Assembly (NCBI GenBank): GCA_016296945.1
Contig: JAEDHQ010000081.1
Span: 1 to 6,347, forward strand
DNA length: 6,347 bases
Direction: 5' to 3'
DNA from: Bacilli bacterium
Lineage (GTDB): Bacteria > Bacillota_I > Bacilli_A > ML615J-28 > CAG-698
Shown one piece after another: positions 1 to 5,494 of the stretch. Position 1 is the stretch's first letter, and each line of letters starts with the position of its first letter. The notes beneath the pieces are model-generated. The model saw nothing but the letters and a program-made list of their open reading frames with translations. It made no database searches and was not told the DNA's origin. Position numbers and translations under genes: made by a program.

Positions 1-2
1 GC

Positions 3-698
3 CGCCAGGCAGATGATCCGATGATTGGTGGAGTGAAGGACCAGAAATATCACGGTAATATGCACAGCCGCTCAATTAAGGACTATCTCATTAAGTCAGT
101 TGACCATCTTGAAGATGTCAAGCAACAGATTATTGAATTTTGTAAGCTTGAAAATGTGAGAGCATACATTCGTTTGAACAAGCGAAACTATAAGAACATT
201 GCTTTGGAAATGATGAAACACATCGCTGAACAAGCTGCCAGTGGAGAAACTTTTTCTTCTCCGTTCCATCTCGTCTCGTCTGCTTGTGGTTTATGTTGCC
301 AAGCTGGTGACGATAAGACCTGGATTGTGGACTTGGATAAGGAATACCTTCCATATGAAACTGAAATCATTGATATGATTTGTCAGTGTATGCCAATTTC
401 CGCAAAACTCCAGGAACTCCAGGAAGAAACTGGAGCATCGTATGAAGAAATCAAGCAGAAGTATGTTGCAGAGAACTTCTTAATTGTACCAACAAAGAGC
501 GGAAAGCATATCGTGTGTAAACCATTCAATAGAGATACATTTAGTCATGTTCCTAATGCAGATGCTATCGCAAAGGCAAAGAAAGAAGGTAATGAACCTA
601 AAATTGGTCTATGGGAAAAATTTTGTAAGTCTCGCGGCATTGAACTAAAGTGTATGGACATCCATAAGGACAACCCAACACTGATTTACTGCCCATAA
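3..698 (+). CDS. 5'-truncated gene, AEP (primase-like) fold candidate
   Basis: The reading frame is already open at the first bases of the window (codons R-Q-A-D-D-P before the ATG at 21). No Shine-Dalgarno site precedes that ATG, so the true start lies upstream and the gene is partial. Residues numbered from the ATG at 21: a helical N-terminal half, then WIVDLD (101-106), TKSGKHIV (158-165) and DIHKDNPTLIY (213-223) at the C-terminus. Spacing and character resemble the three motifs of archaeo-eukaryotic primases (hDhD, SxH, hD), with D104/D106 and H163 as candidate metal and nucleotide ligands. The protein is far shorter than a replicative primase and has no visible zinc or helicase domain. 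The family resemblance is inference; it reminds me of small conserved proteins of unknown function in phage genomes. Its GC (25 of 60 bases at 301-360) is higher than that of the genes that follow. Certain as a gene, tentative as to function. Confidence 0.8.
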   Translation, partial: RQADDPMIGGVKDQKYHGNMHSRSIKDYLIKSVDHLEDVKQQIIEFCKLENVRAYIRLNKRNYKNIALEMMKHIAEQAASGETFSSPFHLVSSACGLCCQAGDDKTWIVDLDKEYLPYETEIIDMICQCMPISAKLQELQEETGASYEEIKQKYVAENFLIVPTKSGKHIVCKPFNRDTFSHVPNADAIAKAKKEGNEPKIGLWEKFCKSRGIELKCMDIHKDNPTLIYCP

Positions 699-724
699 TA
701 TAAACATTAATATAGTGAGTACAA

Positions 725-751
725 TACGTTAAAACTTGGTTGTTTAACGTA
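725..751. repeat. Inverted repeat / possible weak terminator after the first gene
   Basis: TACGTTAAA (725-733) and TTTAACGTA (743-751) are perfect 9-base complements around a 9-base loop. The stem has only two G-C pairs and is followed by a mixed A/T run (ATATTTTTG at 762-770), so as a terminator it would be weak. The TTTAAC at 743-748 can alternatively pair with GTTAAA at 756-761. It lies 27 bases past the stop of the first gene and may end its transcript, or be a protein-binding site. Confidence 0.4.
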
Positions 752-793
752 AAATGTTAAAATATTTTTGTCAACGGATTACCCATTAAACAT

Positions 794-812
794 TGTAAAA
801 AATAATTTTACA
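794..812. promoter_or_regulatory. Operator-like inverted repeat upstream of the helicase promoter
   Basis: TGTAAAA (794-800), AATAA, TTTTACA (806-812) is a perfect 7-base inverted repeat. It ends 19 bases before the -35 box at 832. The same dyad occurs 19 bases before the -35 box of the methyltransferase promoter, so site and spacing are both conserved. That suggests binding of a dimeric regulator rather than chance AT-richness. Whether it activates or represses cannot be read from the sequence. Confidence 0.45.
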
Positions 813-831
813 TATTTTTATGTGAATTGAG

Positions 832-872
832 TTGACAAATATATGTAAAGTTGTTATATTTGATATATCAAA
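832..872 (+). promoter_or_regulatory. Promoter P1 of the helicase gene with palindrome over the start point
   Basis: A consensus -35 TTGACA (832-837) is separated by exactly 17 bases from the -10 TATATT (855-860), an excellent sigma70-type promoter. A 14-base perfect palindrome TTTGATATATCAAA (859-872) overlaps the end of the -10 and the expected start point near 867, where a repressor would block initiation. The leader then has a purine-rich Shine-Dalgarno AAAGG (886-890) eight bases before the ATG at 899. Confidence 0.75.
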
Positions 873-898
873 ACAACTAAACAATAAAGGAAAAAACT

Positions 899-2530
899 AT
901 GACAAATGTTTACTATGGTCTTCGTTCCAAACAGAAAGAAACTTTTGATGCTTGTATCAAAGAAAAGTTTGGAATTATATCTGATACTTGTGGTTCTGGT
1001 AAAAGTCATGTAGAATTTGAATTGATTTGCAAGACTATTACTGATAATCTTGACAAGAAGGCATTTATTGTTCTTGCAGCACATCGTCTTGATTTAATTG
1101 ACCAGCATCTTGATAATTTCGCTGATTATGTTGAATCTTATCACCCTGAATTGATTGGAAAGTTTAACCAATTTGAAATTTCATCGGCAAATCGTTCTGA
1201 TAAGAAAATCGTGAATACAACTCGTATTAACGAAATTAAGGCACAGATTATTGGTGCTACTATGCCGACTATTATTACAGTTTGCTATCATTCGCTTTCT
1301 AGACTTTATAATTCATTCTATGGTTCTAAGTATAATGTTTCCTTGATGATTTGTGATGAAGGACATTATGGAATGAGCAGTGATGTTCGTGAAATGGAAG
1401 AAAAGATTGACGAAGAAAAACTTTTTGGTAAATATGCATGTATTAATTTTTGTGATAGTTTCCTTGTTTTCTCTGCTACACCATTTAAGCAGACAATGGT
1501 TAAGACTATCTATGGTCATGAAATGAAAGTTATTCATGATTATACTTATGCCGAAGCTGTTGCAGATGGTATTGTTCTTCCAGTTCATTCTAATTTCTAT
1601 ACTGGTAATTATTGTGAAAAGTCCATCAATGGTATGGTTGAAATTGCTTATGAATTTTTAAAGAAAGATTTTAATAAAACTTCTGCTAAACTTTTGGTTT
1701 GTGGAACAGGACTTGAGAATAACCAGTTGCTTTTCAATTCTCTTATCAAGAAGTATAAGAAAGAAATTGAAAATGGTGATTTGGCTATTGCTAAAATTGG
1801 TTCAGAAGGTCTTACTGAAGATGATGAAAGAATTCCATCCTGTGAATGGCTTGATAAAGACCAAATGATACGTTTCGGTAAAGAGAATGGTCTTTGTGCT
1901 ATGGACTATGGCTATAAACTTTGTCCAGCAGACGATAGAAAGAATAAGAAAATGGTATTTAAGAATATGCATGATTGGATTGACCCGTCTAAGCATAATG
2001 GAAAGCACAATAACATTATAATTATTCATTGTCAAATGCTTGGTGTAGGTGTGGATGTTCCTAACATTAACGGTGTATGTATTCTTGGAAATAAGGAATC
2101 GGCCGATCTTTACCAATCCATTATGCGTCCATGCAGAATTGCTAAATTTGATAGAGGTGTTGATGAATCAGCTCGTTTGGAAAACCATTTTGATGTATTC
2201 ATTCATACGCCTGCTGATGTTCAGGAAGCAATTAAGGACTTCATGAATCGTTTGATTAACATTGGTGCTATGAGTTTGATTGATGCATTGGTTCTTAATA
2301 GTGTAACTGGTTCTCATGAAAAAGAAAATGAAGAAACTGCTAAGGCAAAGAAGCTTTTTGAAAAGATGAAAGCTTTTGCCAAAGTAAATGAAGAATGCGA
2401 AATGATATTCAATTTGACTGATTTTATGTCTGGTTTGGCTAAATATAATGAACTTATTACAGCCTATCCTGAAGAAAAGGAAACTATTGACAATATGTTC
2501 AATAAGTTCATTCGTAAGATTCAGCACTAA
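899..2530 (+). CDS. Superfamily 2 DExH helicase/translocase, restriction-enzyme type
   Basis: A 543-residue protein with the full set of SF2 helicase motifs in order: LRxxQ near residues 8-12, Walker A TCGSGKS (30-36, K35), motif Ia AAHRLDLIDQ (60-69), motif II DEGH (153-156), motif III SATPF (192-196), motif V GVGVDVP (382-388) and motif VI QSIMRPCR (406-413) with its arginine pair. The segment YAEAVADGIVLP (about 217-228) after motif III resembles the linker seen in Type I/III/ISP restriction helicases (ResIII-like). An ATP-driven DNA translocase or helicase is therefore expected, cytoplasmic; no nuclease or methyltransferase domain is fused. A roughly 100-residue insertion between the RecA lobes (about 270-370) and a C-terminal helical tail are unassigned. 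The start at 899 is supported by AAAGG eight bases upstream and promoter P1. Next to a methyltransferase and a nuclease, the likely job is the motor of a restriction-like complex; a stand-alone phage recombination helicase is the alternative. Confidence 0.9.
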   Translation: MTNVYYGLRSKQKETFDACIKEKFGIISDTCGSGKSHVEFELICKTITDNLDKKAFIVLAAHRLDLIDQHLDNFADYVESYHPELIGKFNQFEISSANRSDKKIVNTTRINEIKAQIIGATMPTIITVCYHSLSRLYNSFYGSKYNVSLMICDEGHYGMSSDVREMEEKIDEEKLFGKYACINFCDSFLVFSATPFKQTMVKTIYGHEMKVIHDYTYAEAVADGIVLPVHSNFYTGNYCEKSINGMVEIAYEFLKKDFNKTSAKLLVCGTGLENNQLLFNSLIKKYKKEIENGDLAIAKIGSEGLTEDDERIPSCEWLDKDQMIRFGKENGLCAMDYGYKLCPADDRKNKKMVFKNMHDWIDPSKHNGKHNNIIIIHCQMLGVGVDVPNINGVCILGNKESADLYQSIMRPCRIAKFDRGVDESARLENHFDVFIHTPADVQEAIKDFMNRLINIGAMSLIDALVLNSVTGSHEKENEETAKAKKLFEKMKAFAKVNEECEMIFNLTDFMSGLAKYNELITAYPEEKETIDNMFNKFIRKIQH

Positions 2531-2552
2531 TGAAATGGTAATGTTATAGTAT

Positions 2553-2592
2553 AGATTATCATTGAAATACTTTGTGTGTTTTATGATAATCT
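2553..2592. repeat. Inverted repeat downstream of the helicase gene
   Basis: AGATTATCAT (2553-2562) and ATGATAATCT (2583-2592) are perfect 10-base complements around a 20-base T/G-rich loop. ATAG (2546-2549) and CTAT (2595-2598) can extend the stem past a small internal loop. It begins 23 bases after the helicase stop and may protect or end that mRNA. It lacks a following T-run, so it is not a classical rho-independent terminator; it could also be an end structure of the adjoining element. Confidence 0.5.
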
Positions 2593-2630
2593 TGCTATTA
2601 CAAAATTAAAAAACTTGTAAATAAATCATA

Positions 2631-2754
2631 TAAAAATGTTTGGCTCAACACAAAGAGCTGAGTGTCTGGAACAGACCTCCGATTCATTTTTAGAACAAAC
2701 TAAAAATGTCAACGAAAAAAGAAGCTATCACCCTTTAGGGTGATGGTAGTTCAC
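2631..2754 (+). ncRNA. Omega-RNA-like structured segment (IS200/IS605 right-end remnant?)
   Basis: Seen directly: stem 2631-2638 with 2685-2692; GCTC/GAGC (2643-2646, 2655-2658); GTCTG-GAA-CAGAC (2664-2676); a competing hairpin 2685-2693 with 2700-2708; and a strong 10-pair hairpin 2724-2733/2738-2747 with loop TTTA (eight Watson-Crick and two wobble pairs), followed by GGTAGTTCAC. From memory of the family, a hairpin flanked by AAGC and GGTAGTTCAC with a TTTA loop is typical of the right end of IS200/IS605 tnpB elements, which is also the scaffold of the TnpB guide RNA. If so, the bases after about 2754 would be the guide position. No tnpB or tnpA body is present. Alternatives are another phage ncRNA or a cis-regulatory leader; the two mutually exclusive stems sharing 2685-2692 would fit a switch. 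Confidence 0.35.
2636..2742 (+). pseudogene. Short open frame, possible tnpB C-terminal remnant
   Basis: An ATG at 2636 opens 35 codons ending at TGA 2740-2742, inside the terminal hairpin. The product ends in NVNEKRSYHPLG. In many tnpB genes the coding sequence runs into the right-end hairpin and ends in a similar Glu-Ala-Arg-Ser-type tail, so this could be the last fragment of a lost tnpB. There is no ribosome binding site, the frame upstream closes at TAA 2618-2620, and no zinc-finger cysteines remain. It is unlikely to be expressed as a protein, and a chance frame in a structured RNA is a real alternative. Confidence 0.25.
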
Positions 2755-2835
2755 ATATAATATATCTTTTCTTTCATATATTACTATATTTGTAAAATAA
2801 AATGTTACAATAGATTTGTGAACTTTATTAAACAT

Positions 2836-2853
2836 TGTAAAAAATAATTTACA
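2836..2853. promoter_or_regulatory. Operator-like inverted repeat upstream of the methyltransferase promoter
   Basis: TGTAAA (2836-2841), AAATAA, TTTACA (2848-2853) is the same dyad as at 794-812, again with 19 bases between its end and the -35 box (2873). A further loose dyad TTGTAA (2790-2795)/TTACAA (2805-2810) lies upstream and might be a second, weaker site. Confidence 0.45.
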
Positions 2854-2872
2854 TATTTTTATACAAATTTGG

Positions 2873-2913
2873 TTGACAGATTTATAGTAAATTATTATAT
2901 TTGATATATCAAA
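2873..2913 (+). promoter_or_regulatory. Promoter P2 of the methyltransferase gene
   Basis: TTGACA (2873-2878), 17-base spacer, TATATT (2896-2901), with the same 14-base palindrome TTTGATATATCAAA at 2900-2913 over the expected start point. The Shine-Dalgarno AAAGG (2927-2931) lies seven bases before the ATG at 2939. Identical architecture to P1 implies the two genes are switched together. Confidence 0.75.
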
Positions 2914-2938
2914 ACAACTAAACAATAAAGGTAAAACT

Positions 2939-4183
2939 ATGACAAATAAAACTATTGAACTTGACTATAATTCCAATCTTGACCAAAAACTTATTTCTAA
3001 AATTGGAAATCCTTTCAAATTTGATAATCCTGCTATGCAGGATATTATGAATAAGTTTTACAATACTAATGAAGTAGTTGTAAATAAGAAAATTCTTGTT
3101 ATTCGTATGTACGATATGGCAGTTAAATATGCTAAAAATAATTCTGTCATTTATATCACTGATAACAAAGAAAAGTATGATAAATTTTTGGAACTTATAA
3201 ATAATGAAAAATATGGTGGAGATGATGATGCTTGGTTTATTGAAGACTACAGAAATTTGGATGTGGAGATTGGTGATATGAAATTTGATATTATTATTGG
3301 TAATCCGCCTTATGGTGAAAGTGGTATGGGTTCACATGATTTACATTTTGAAATTGCAGAAAGTCTTTTTGGAAAATATAATGAAAAAATGATTTTCATT
3401 ATGCCTTGTAGAATAGGTAAATCTACATCTAGTAAATTTGATGTTTGGAAAAATAAATTTACAAATGTATCTGAAATAACGGATGAAGGAAATCCTTTTA
3501 TTGGTGTAGCAACTGATTGTGGAATTTACACTTTTGAAAATCATAAAGTTGAAAATGTAAATGTTTTTGGTAAAATTATAAAAGATTTAAATGAGATTGT
3601 TCCATTTAATGAATTTGAAAATAAATATATGTCTAAAATGAATTCTAATTTTGCTAAAAAGTATTTCAAAATGACTCCAAGTAATGTAAATAAATTGGAA
3701 AAAGATATAGCTGAATATGCTTTTGCTTGTACATATAATAATGGTGCAAAATTTGGACAAGGTATTTTCTTTTCTAGTATAACTAATGACTTAAACATTA
3801 TGAAAAAGAAAGAATTTATTGCATGGAATTTGAAATATGAAATTGGACAAAAATCTGCAATAACAAATGATTCAAAAATTTGGTTAGAAAATTTGAAAGA
3901 ATCTATGAAAAGACCTTTACTTCGTTTTGGTTTGTTTAAAATGCAAGATGACAGGCATCTAACTTCTAGAGTATATCAGTATATTCCAGATATAGATTGG
4001 ACTGACGATAGAACAAAGACAGATGAAGGTATTCTTGAAATGGTTGGTTTTTCCAAAGAAGAATCTAAGGAATTTGCTGATTATACAAAGAATTATATGG
4101 CTAAAATTGATGAACAATTCAATAATAGACCTCGTAAGAAACGTAGGTCCAAGAAAGATTATTTTGCTGATATGAAGGACTAA
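2939..4183 (+). CDS. DNA adenine-N6 methyltransferase-like protein (NPPY), motif I not evident
   Basis: A 414-residue protein. FDIIIGNPPYGE (about 116-127) is motif IV of N6-adenine DNA methyltransferases, with NPPY at 122-125. After it come KMIFIMPCRIG (150-160), matching the FIxPxR strand of Eco57I/Type ISP/HsdM-like enzymes, and TDCGIYTFE, matching the later strand that usually reads as a hydrophobic 'lilfek'. The strand before it, VIYITDNKEK (about 70-79), could be motif II. The SAM-binding motif I (normally D/E-x-F/A-x-G-x-G) is missing: its expected place near 51-62 reads ILVIRMYDMAVK with no glycines. The C-terminal ~190 residues may be a target-recognition domain and end in a basic tail RPRKKRRSKK (397-406). 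Promoter P2 and AAAGG support the start. The gene is extremely AT-rich (11 of 60 bases G+C at 3541-3600). It may be a diverged enzyme, or an adenine-flipping DNA-recognition subunit that no longer methylates. Confidence 0.85.
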   Translation: MTNKTIELDYNSNLDQKLISKIGNPFKFDNPAMQDIMNKFYNTNEVVVNKKILVIRMYDMAVKYAKNNSVIYITDNKEKYDKFLELINNEKYGGDDDAWFIEDYRNLDVEIGDMKFDIIIGNPPYGESGMGSHDLHFEIAESLFGKYNEKMIFIMPCRIGKSTSSKFDVWKNKFTNVSEITDEGNPFIGVATDCGIYTFENHKVENVNVFGKIIKDLNEIVPFNEFENKYMSKMNSNFAKKYFKMTPSNVNKLEKDIAEYAFACTYNNGAKFGQGIFFSSITNDLNIMKKKEFIAWNLKYEIGQKSAITNDSKIWLENLKESMKRPLLRFGLFKMQDDRHLTSRVYQYIPDIDWTDDRTKTDEGILEMVGFSKEESKEFADYTKNYMAKIDEQFNNRPRKKRRSKKDYFADMKD

Positions 4184-4221
4184 AAATACACTGCCATAGT
4201 TGGTATAGTTGTTTTGATAAC

Positions 4222-4255
4222 GGTATAGGTTTTGTGTATTCCTATACCATTTTTG
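4222..4255 (+). terminator. Rho-independent terminator after the methyltransferase gene
   Basis: GGTATAGG (4222-4229) and CCTATACC (4241-4248) form a perfect 8-pair stem with an 11-base loop, followed at once by ATTTTTG. It lies about 40 bases past the stop codon at 4183 and just before the next promoter. This separates the methyltransferase transcript from the nuclease operon. Confidence 0.75.
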
Positions 4256-4281
4256 TTAATTTAATTTTACAATTTAAAAGG

Positions 4282-4310
4282 TTGACAAGAATACACAAAG
4301 TTATTATATT
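4282..4310 (+). promoter_or_regulatory. Promoter P3 of the nuclease operon
   Basis: TTGACA (4282-4287), 17-base spacer, TATATT (4305-4310). It shares with P1 and P2 the core boxes, the spacer length and the leader start TATCAAAACAA. It differs in that the start-point palindrome is broken (TTTTAACTATCAAAA), the upstream TGTAAA/TTTACA dyad is reduced to one TTTTACA half-site (4265-4271) at a different distance, and the leader is shorter, with AGAGG (4327-4331) eight bases before the ATG at 4340. Control of this operon may therefore be only partly shared. Confidence 0.7.
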
Positions 4311-4339
4311 TTAACTATCAAAACAAAGAGGTAAAAACT

Positions 4340-5071
4340 ATGGCACAATATTCTTCCGGTACACAAATGAATTATCCAACAAACTTGGATATAGTAGATT
4401 ATAAAATTAAGGTTAAACAATTTGGATTTGCTGGTTTGCCTAATGAAACTGAAGAATTTTTCGCTAAACAATTAAATGATAGAATTATTACAGAACTAAA
4501 TACGAAACATCACATGAATGTGAATAAGCTCAAGAAATATATTTGTGAATTTGGACATAAGTTCTATGATGAAATGATTAAGAAAATTCCTGAAGAAGTA
4601 AATGAAACATTAGACGATGAAAAGAAGAAAGAAATCTATACACGATTTGTAGGTGATTATTTTGAAGCATTTGCTGAATTTTTCTTGAAGACATTTGATA
4701 ATGATTCAAGGTTCGGTGTCAAAGACTATCATCCTGCTATTGAAACTGAAGATATGGGTGTAGATGGATATGGTCTATGTTATAATGATACAACAGGTGA
4801 AAATAAGTGTGTAGTTCAGGTTAAGTATCGTGTAGATACTATGAATGAGATTGAATACTCGGCATTGGCAAGGACTTTTACACAAGGAGTAATGGAATTC
4901 GGAGTAAATCCAAATATTGATAATTGCATTATTCTGTTTAGTTCGTGTAAAGGTGCTAACTATAGGGCACATAATGTTTTAAAGAATACATTATTTGAAA
5001 TCAATGATAAGAAAATTGATAATGAAATCAATAATGTTCAATTTTGGAATGAATTTGTAAAATTGTTTTAA
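4340..5071 (+). CDS. PD-(D/E)XK endonuclease, Mrr/Type ISP-like
   Basis: A 243-residue protein. The catalytic core reads as an acidic helix DYFEAFAEFFL (106-116, E109 or E113 as the first acid), then DMGVDGYG (138-145, D142), then CVVQVKYR (157-164, Q160-x-K162). This D...QxK arrangement is the Mrr-type variant of the PD-(D/E)XK fold, also found at the N-terminus of Type ISP restriction enzymes. The segment after it, with CIILFSSCKGANYRAHN (196-212), matches the later strand and helix in which such enzymes often carry a hydrophobic strand ending in S/T. The N-terminal ~100 residues are helical, lysine/glutamate-rich and unassigned. It would cut DNA, presumably directed by the helicase and methyltransferase-like proteins upstream. 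It has its own promoter P3 and is followed after 15 bases by the next gene. A stand-alone Type IV (Mrr-like) enzyme is the alternative. Confidence 0.85.
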   Translation: MAQYSSGTQMNYPTNLDIVDYKIKVKQFGFAGLPNETEEFFAKQLNDRIITELNTKHHMNVNKLKKYICEFGHKFYDEMIKKIPEEVNETLDDEKKKEIYTRFVGDYFEAFAEFFLKTFDNDSRFGVKDYHPAIETEDMGVDGYGLCYNDTTGENKCVVQVKYRVDTMNEIEYSALARTFTQGVMEFGVNPNIDNCIILFSSCKGANYRAHNVLKNTLFEINDKKIDNEINNVQFWNEFVKLF

Positions 5072-5086
5072 AAAGGAAAGAATAAT

Positions 5087-5494
5087 ATGGATAAAATAAT
5101 TGAAAATAAAATTAATGAATTGACAAAATATGCTTTTGAATCGTATTCAAAAATTGACTTTGTTGATTTGACCGATATGTTGAATTATAGAACTGCTGAT
5201 TTTAATAATGTCGGTAAAGATAGTTTGGAAGAAAAATATATTATACATTCACCAGGTGAATATGAATGTAAAGAAATCCAACAATATGTTTATGCTGTGT
5301 ATTTGGAAGCATTAGACAGATTTAAGGATGAATATTCAGCATGGTTAGTAGATAATGAAAATAATCCTGATGATTATGAATTATTTGGTGAATACTATAA
5401 TCATGGTAGTGGTATTCAAGTAAAAGTATTTGTTGATTCAGTAGAATTTAATTATACTCCAATTTCAACATACAGTTCAAATGAAGATGAATGA
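5087..5494 (+). CDS. Small, strongly acidic protein of unknown function
   Basis: A 135-residue protein I do not recognise. By hand count it has 29 Asp/Glu against 11 Lys/Arg, is rich in Tyr and Asn, and has no cysteine pair, signal peptide or membrane segment. It starts 15 bases after the nuclease gene with AAGGAAAG (5073-5080) nine bases upstream of the ATG and no promoter between, so it is co-transcribed and co-translated with the nuclease. Its stop (TGA, 5492-5494) overlaps the next ATG. Net acidity next to a nuclease would suit a DNA-mimic inhibitor or an immunity partner. That is inference from charge and position only; no homologous family is seen. Confidence 0.8.
   Translation: MDKIIENKINELTKYAFESYSKIDFVDLTDMLNYRTADFNNVGKDSLEEKYIIHSPGEYECKEIQQYVYAVYLEALDRFKDEYSAWLVDNENNPDDYELFGEYYNHGSGIQVKVFVDSVEFNYTPISTYSSNEDE

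Larger units (their letters stand above)
785..907 (+). repeat. Direct repeat copy A (operator, promoter, leader, first codons)
   Basis: This stretch is repeated at 2827-2947 with two single-base indels and a limited number of substitutions. The most conserved parts are the TGTAAA/TTTACA dyad, TTGACA, the TATATTTG and palindrome segment, the leader, the ribosome binding site and the first three codons (Met-Thr-Asn). The spacer between dyad and -35 and the 17-base promoter spacer vary in sequence but not in length, the pattern expected of a functional, duplicated regulatory module. Confidence 0.8.
2531..2938. other. Long intergenic region between helicase and methyltransferase
   Basis: I see no substantial gene in these 408 bases. 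From left to right they hold a 10-base-pair inverted repeat (2553-2592), a GC-rich structured stretch (about 2631-2754) that resembles a tnpB 3' end/omega-RNA, a very AT-rich stretch with a loose TTGTAA/TTACAA dyad (2790-2810), and the second operator/promoter module (2827-2938). The GC-rich part is conspicuous: 23 of 45 bases at 2641-2685 are G or C, in surroundings that are otherwise strongly AT-rich. Confidence 0.7.
2827..2947 (+). repeat. Direct repeat copy B (operator, promoter, leader, first codons)
   Basis: Second copy of the module at 785-907. Relative to copy A it lacks one base in the dyad centre and one in the leader after AAAGG. Both copies lie head to tail and flank the helicase gene and the structured intergenic segment. 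Confidence 0.8.

Noticed and set aside
711..720. TATAGTGAGT matches, on the minus strand, the ACTCACTATA core of a T7-type phage promoter.
   Set aside because: The match is limited to 10 bases. The upstream recognition bases (TAATACG at the right distance) and the initiating GGG are absent, and it would drive antisense transcription into the first gene.
746..775. TTGTCAAC (768-775) could be a reverse-strand -35 box forming a divergent promoter.
   Set aside because: At 16-18 base spacing the reverse-strand -10 positions read poorly (for example TACGTT), and no minus-strand gene follows.
854..1084. Minus-strand open frame over the helicase start.
   Set aside because: It is antisense to a well-supported gene and its promoter, lacks a ribosome binding site, and its Phe/Ile-rich product is what complementing AT-rich coding DNA yields. 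The other minus-strand frames over genes were dropped for the same reason.
2632..2691. A tRNA-like layout: 7-base end stem, GCTC/GAGC arm and further hairpin.
   Set aside because: Only about 60 bases long, with no 7-base anticodon loop on a 5-pair stem and no TTCGA-type T arm. The terminal hairpin explains the region better.
2728..2925. 65-codon minus-strand open frame in the long intergenic region.
   Set aside because: It spans the terminal hairpin, the very AT-rich stretch and promoter P2, has no convincing start signal, and its product is low-complexity Ile/Tyr/Lys.
785..2947. The repeated modules as a two-unit CRISPR or iteron array.
   Set aside because: Only two full copies some 2 kb apart, each placed exactly at a gene start with promoter elements and containing start codons. 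There are no spacers or short tandem units.
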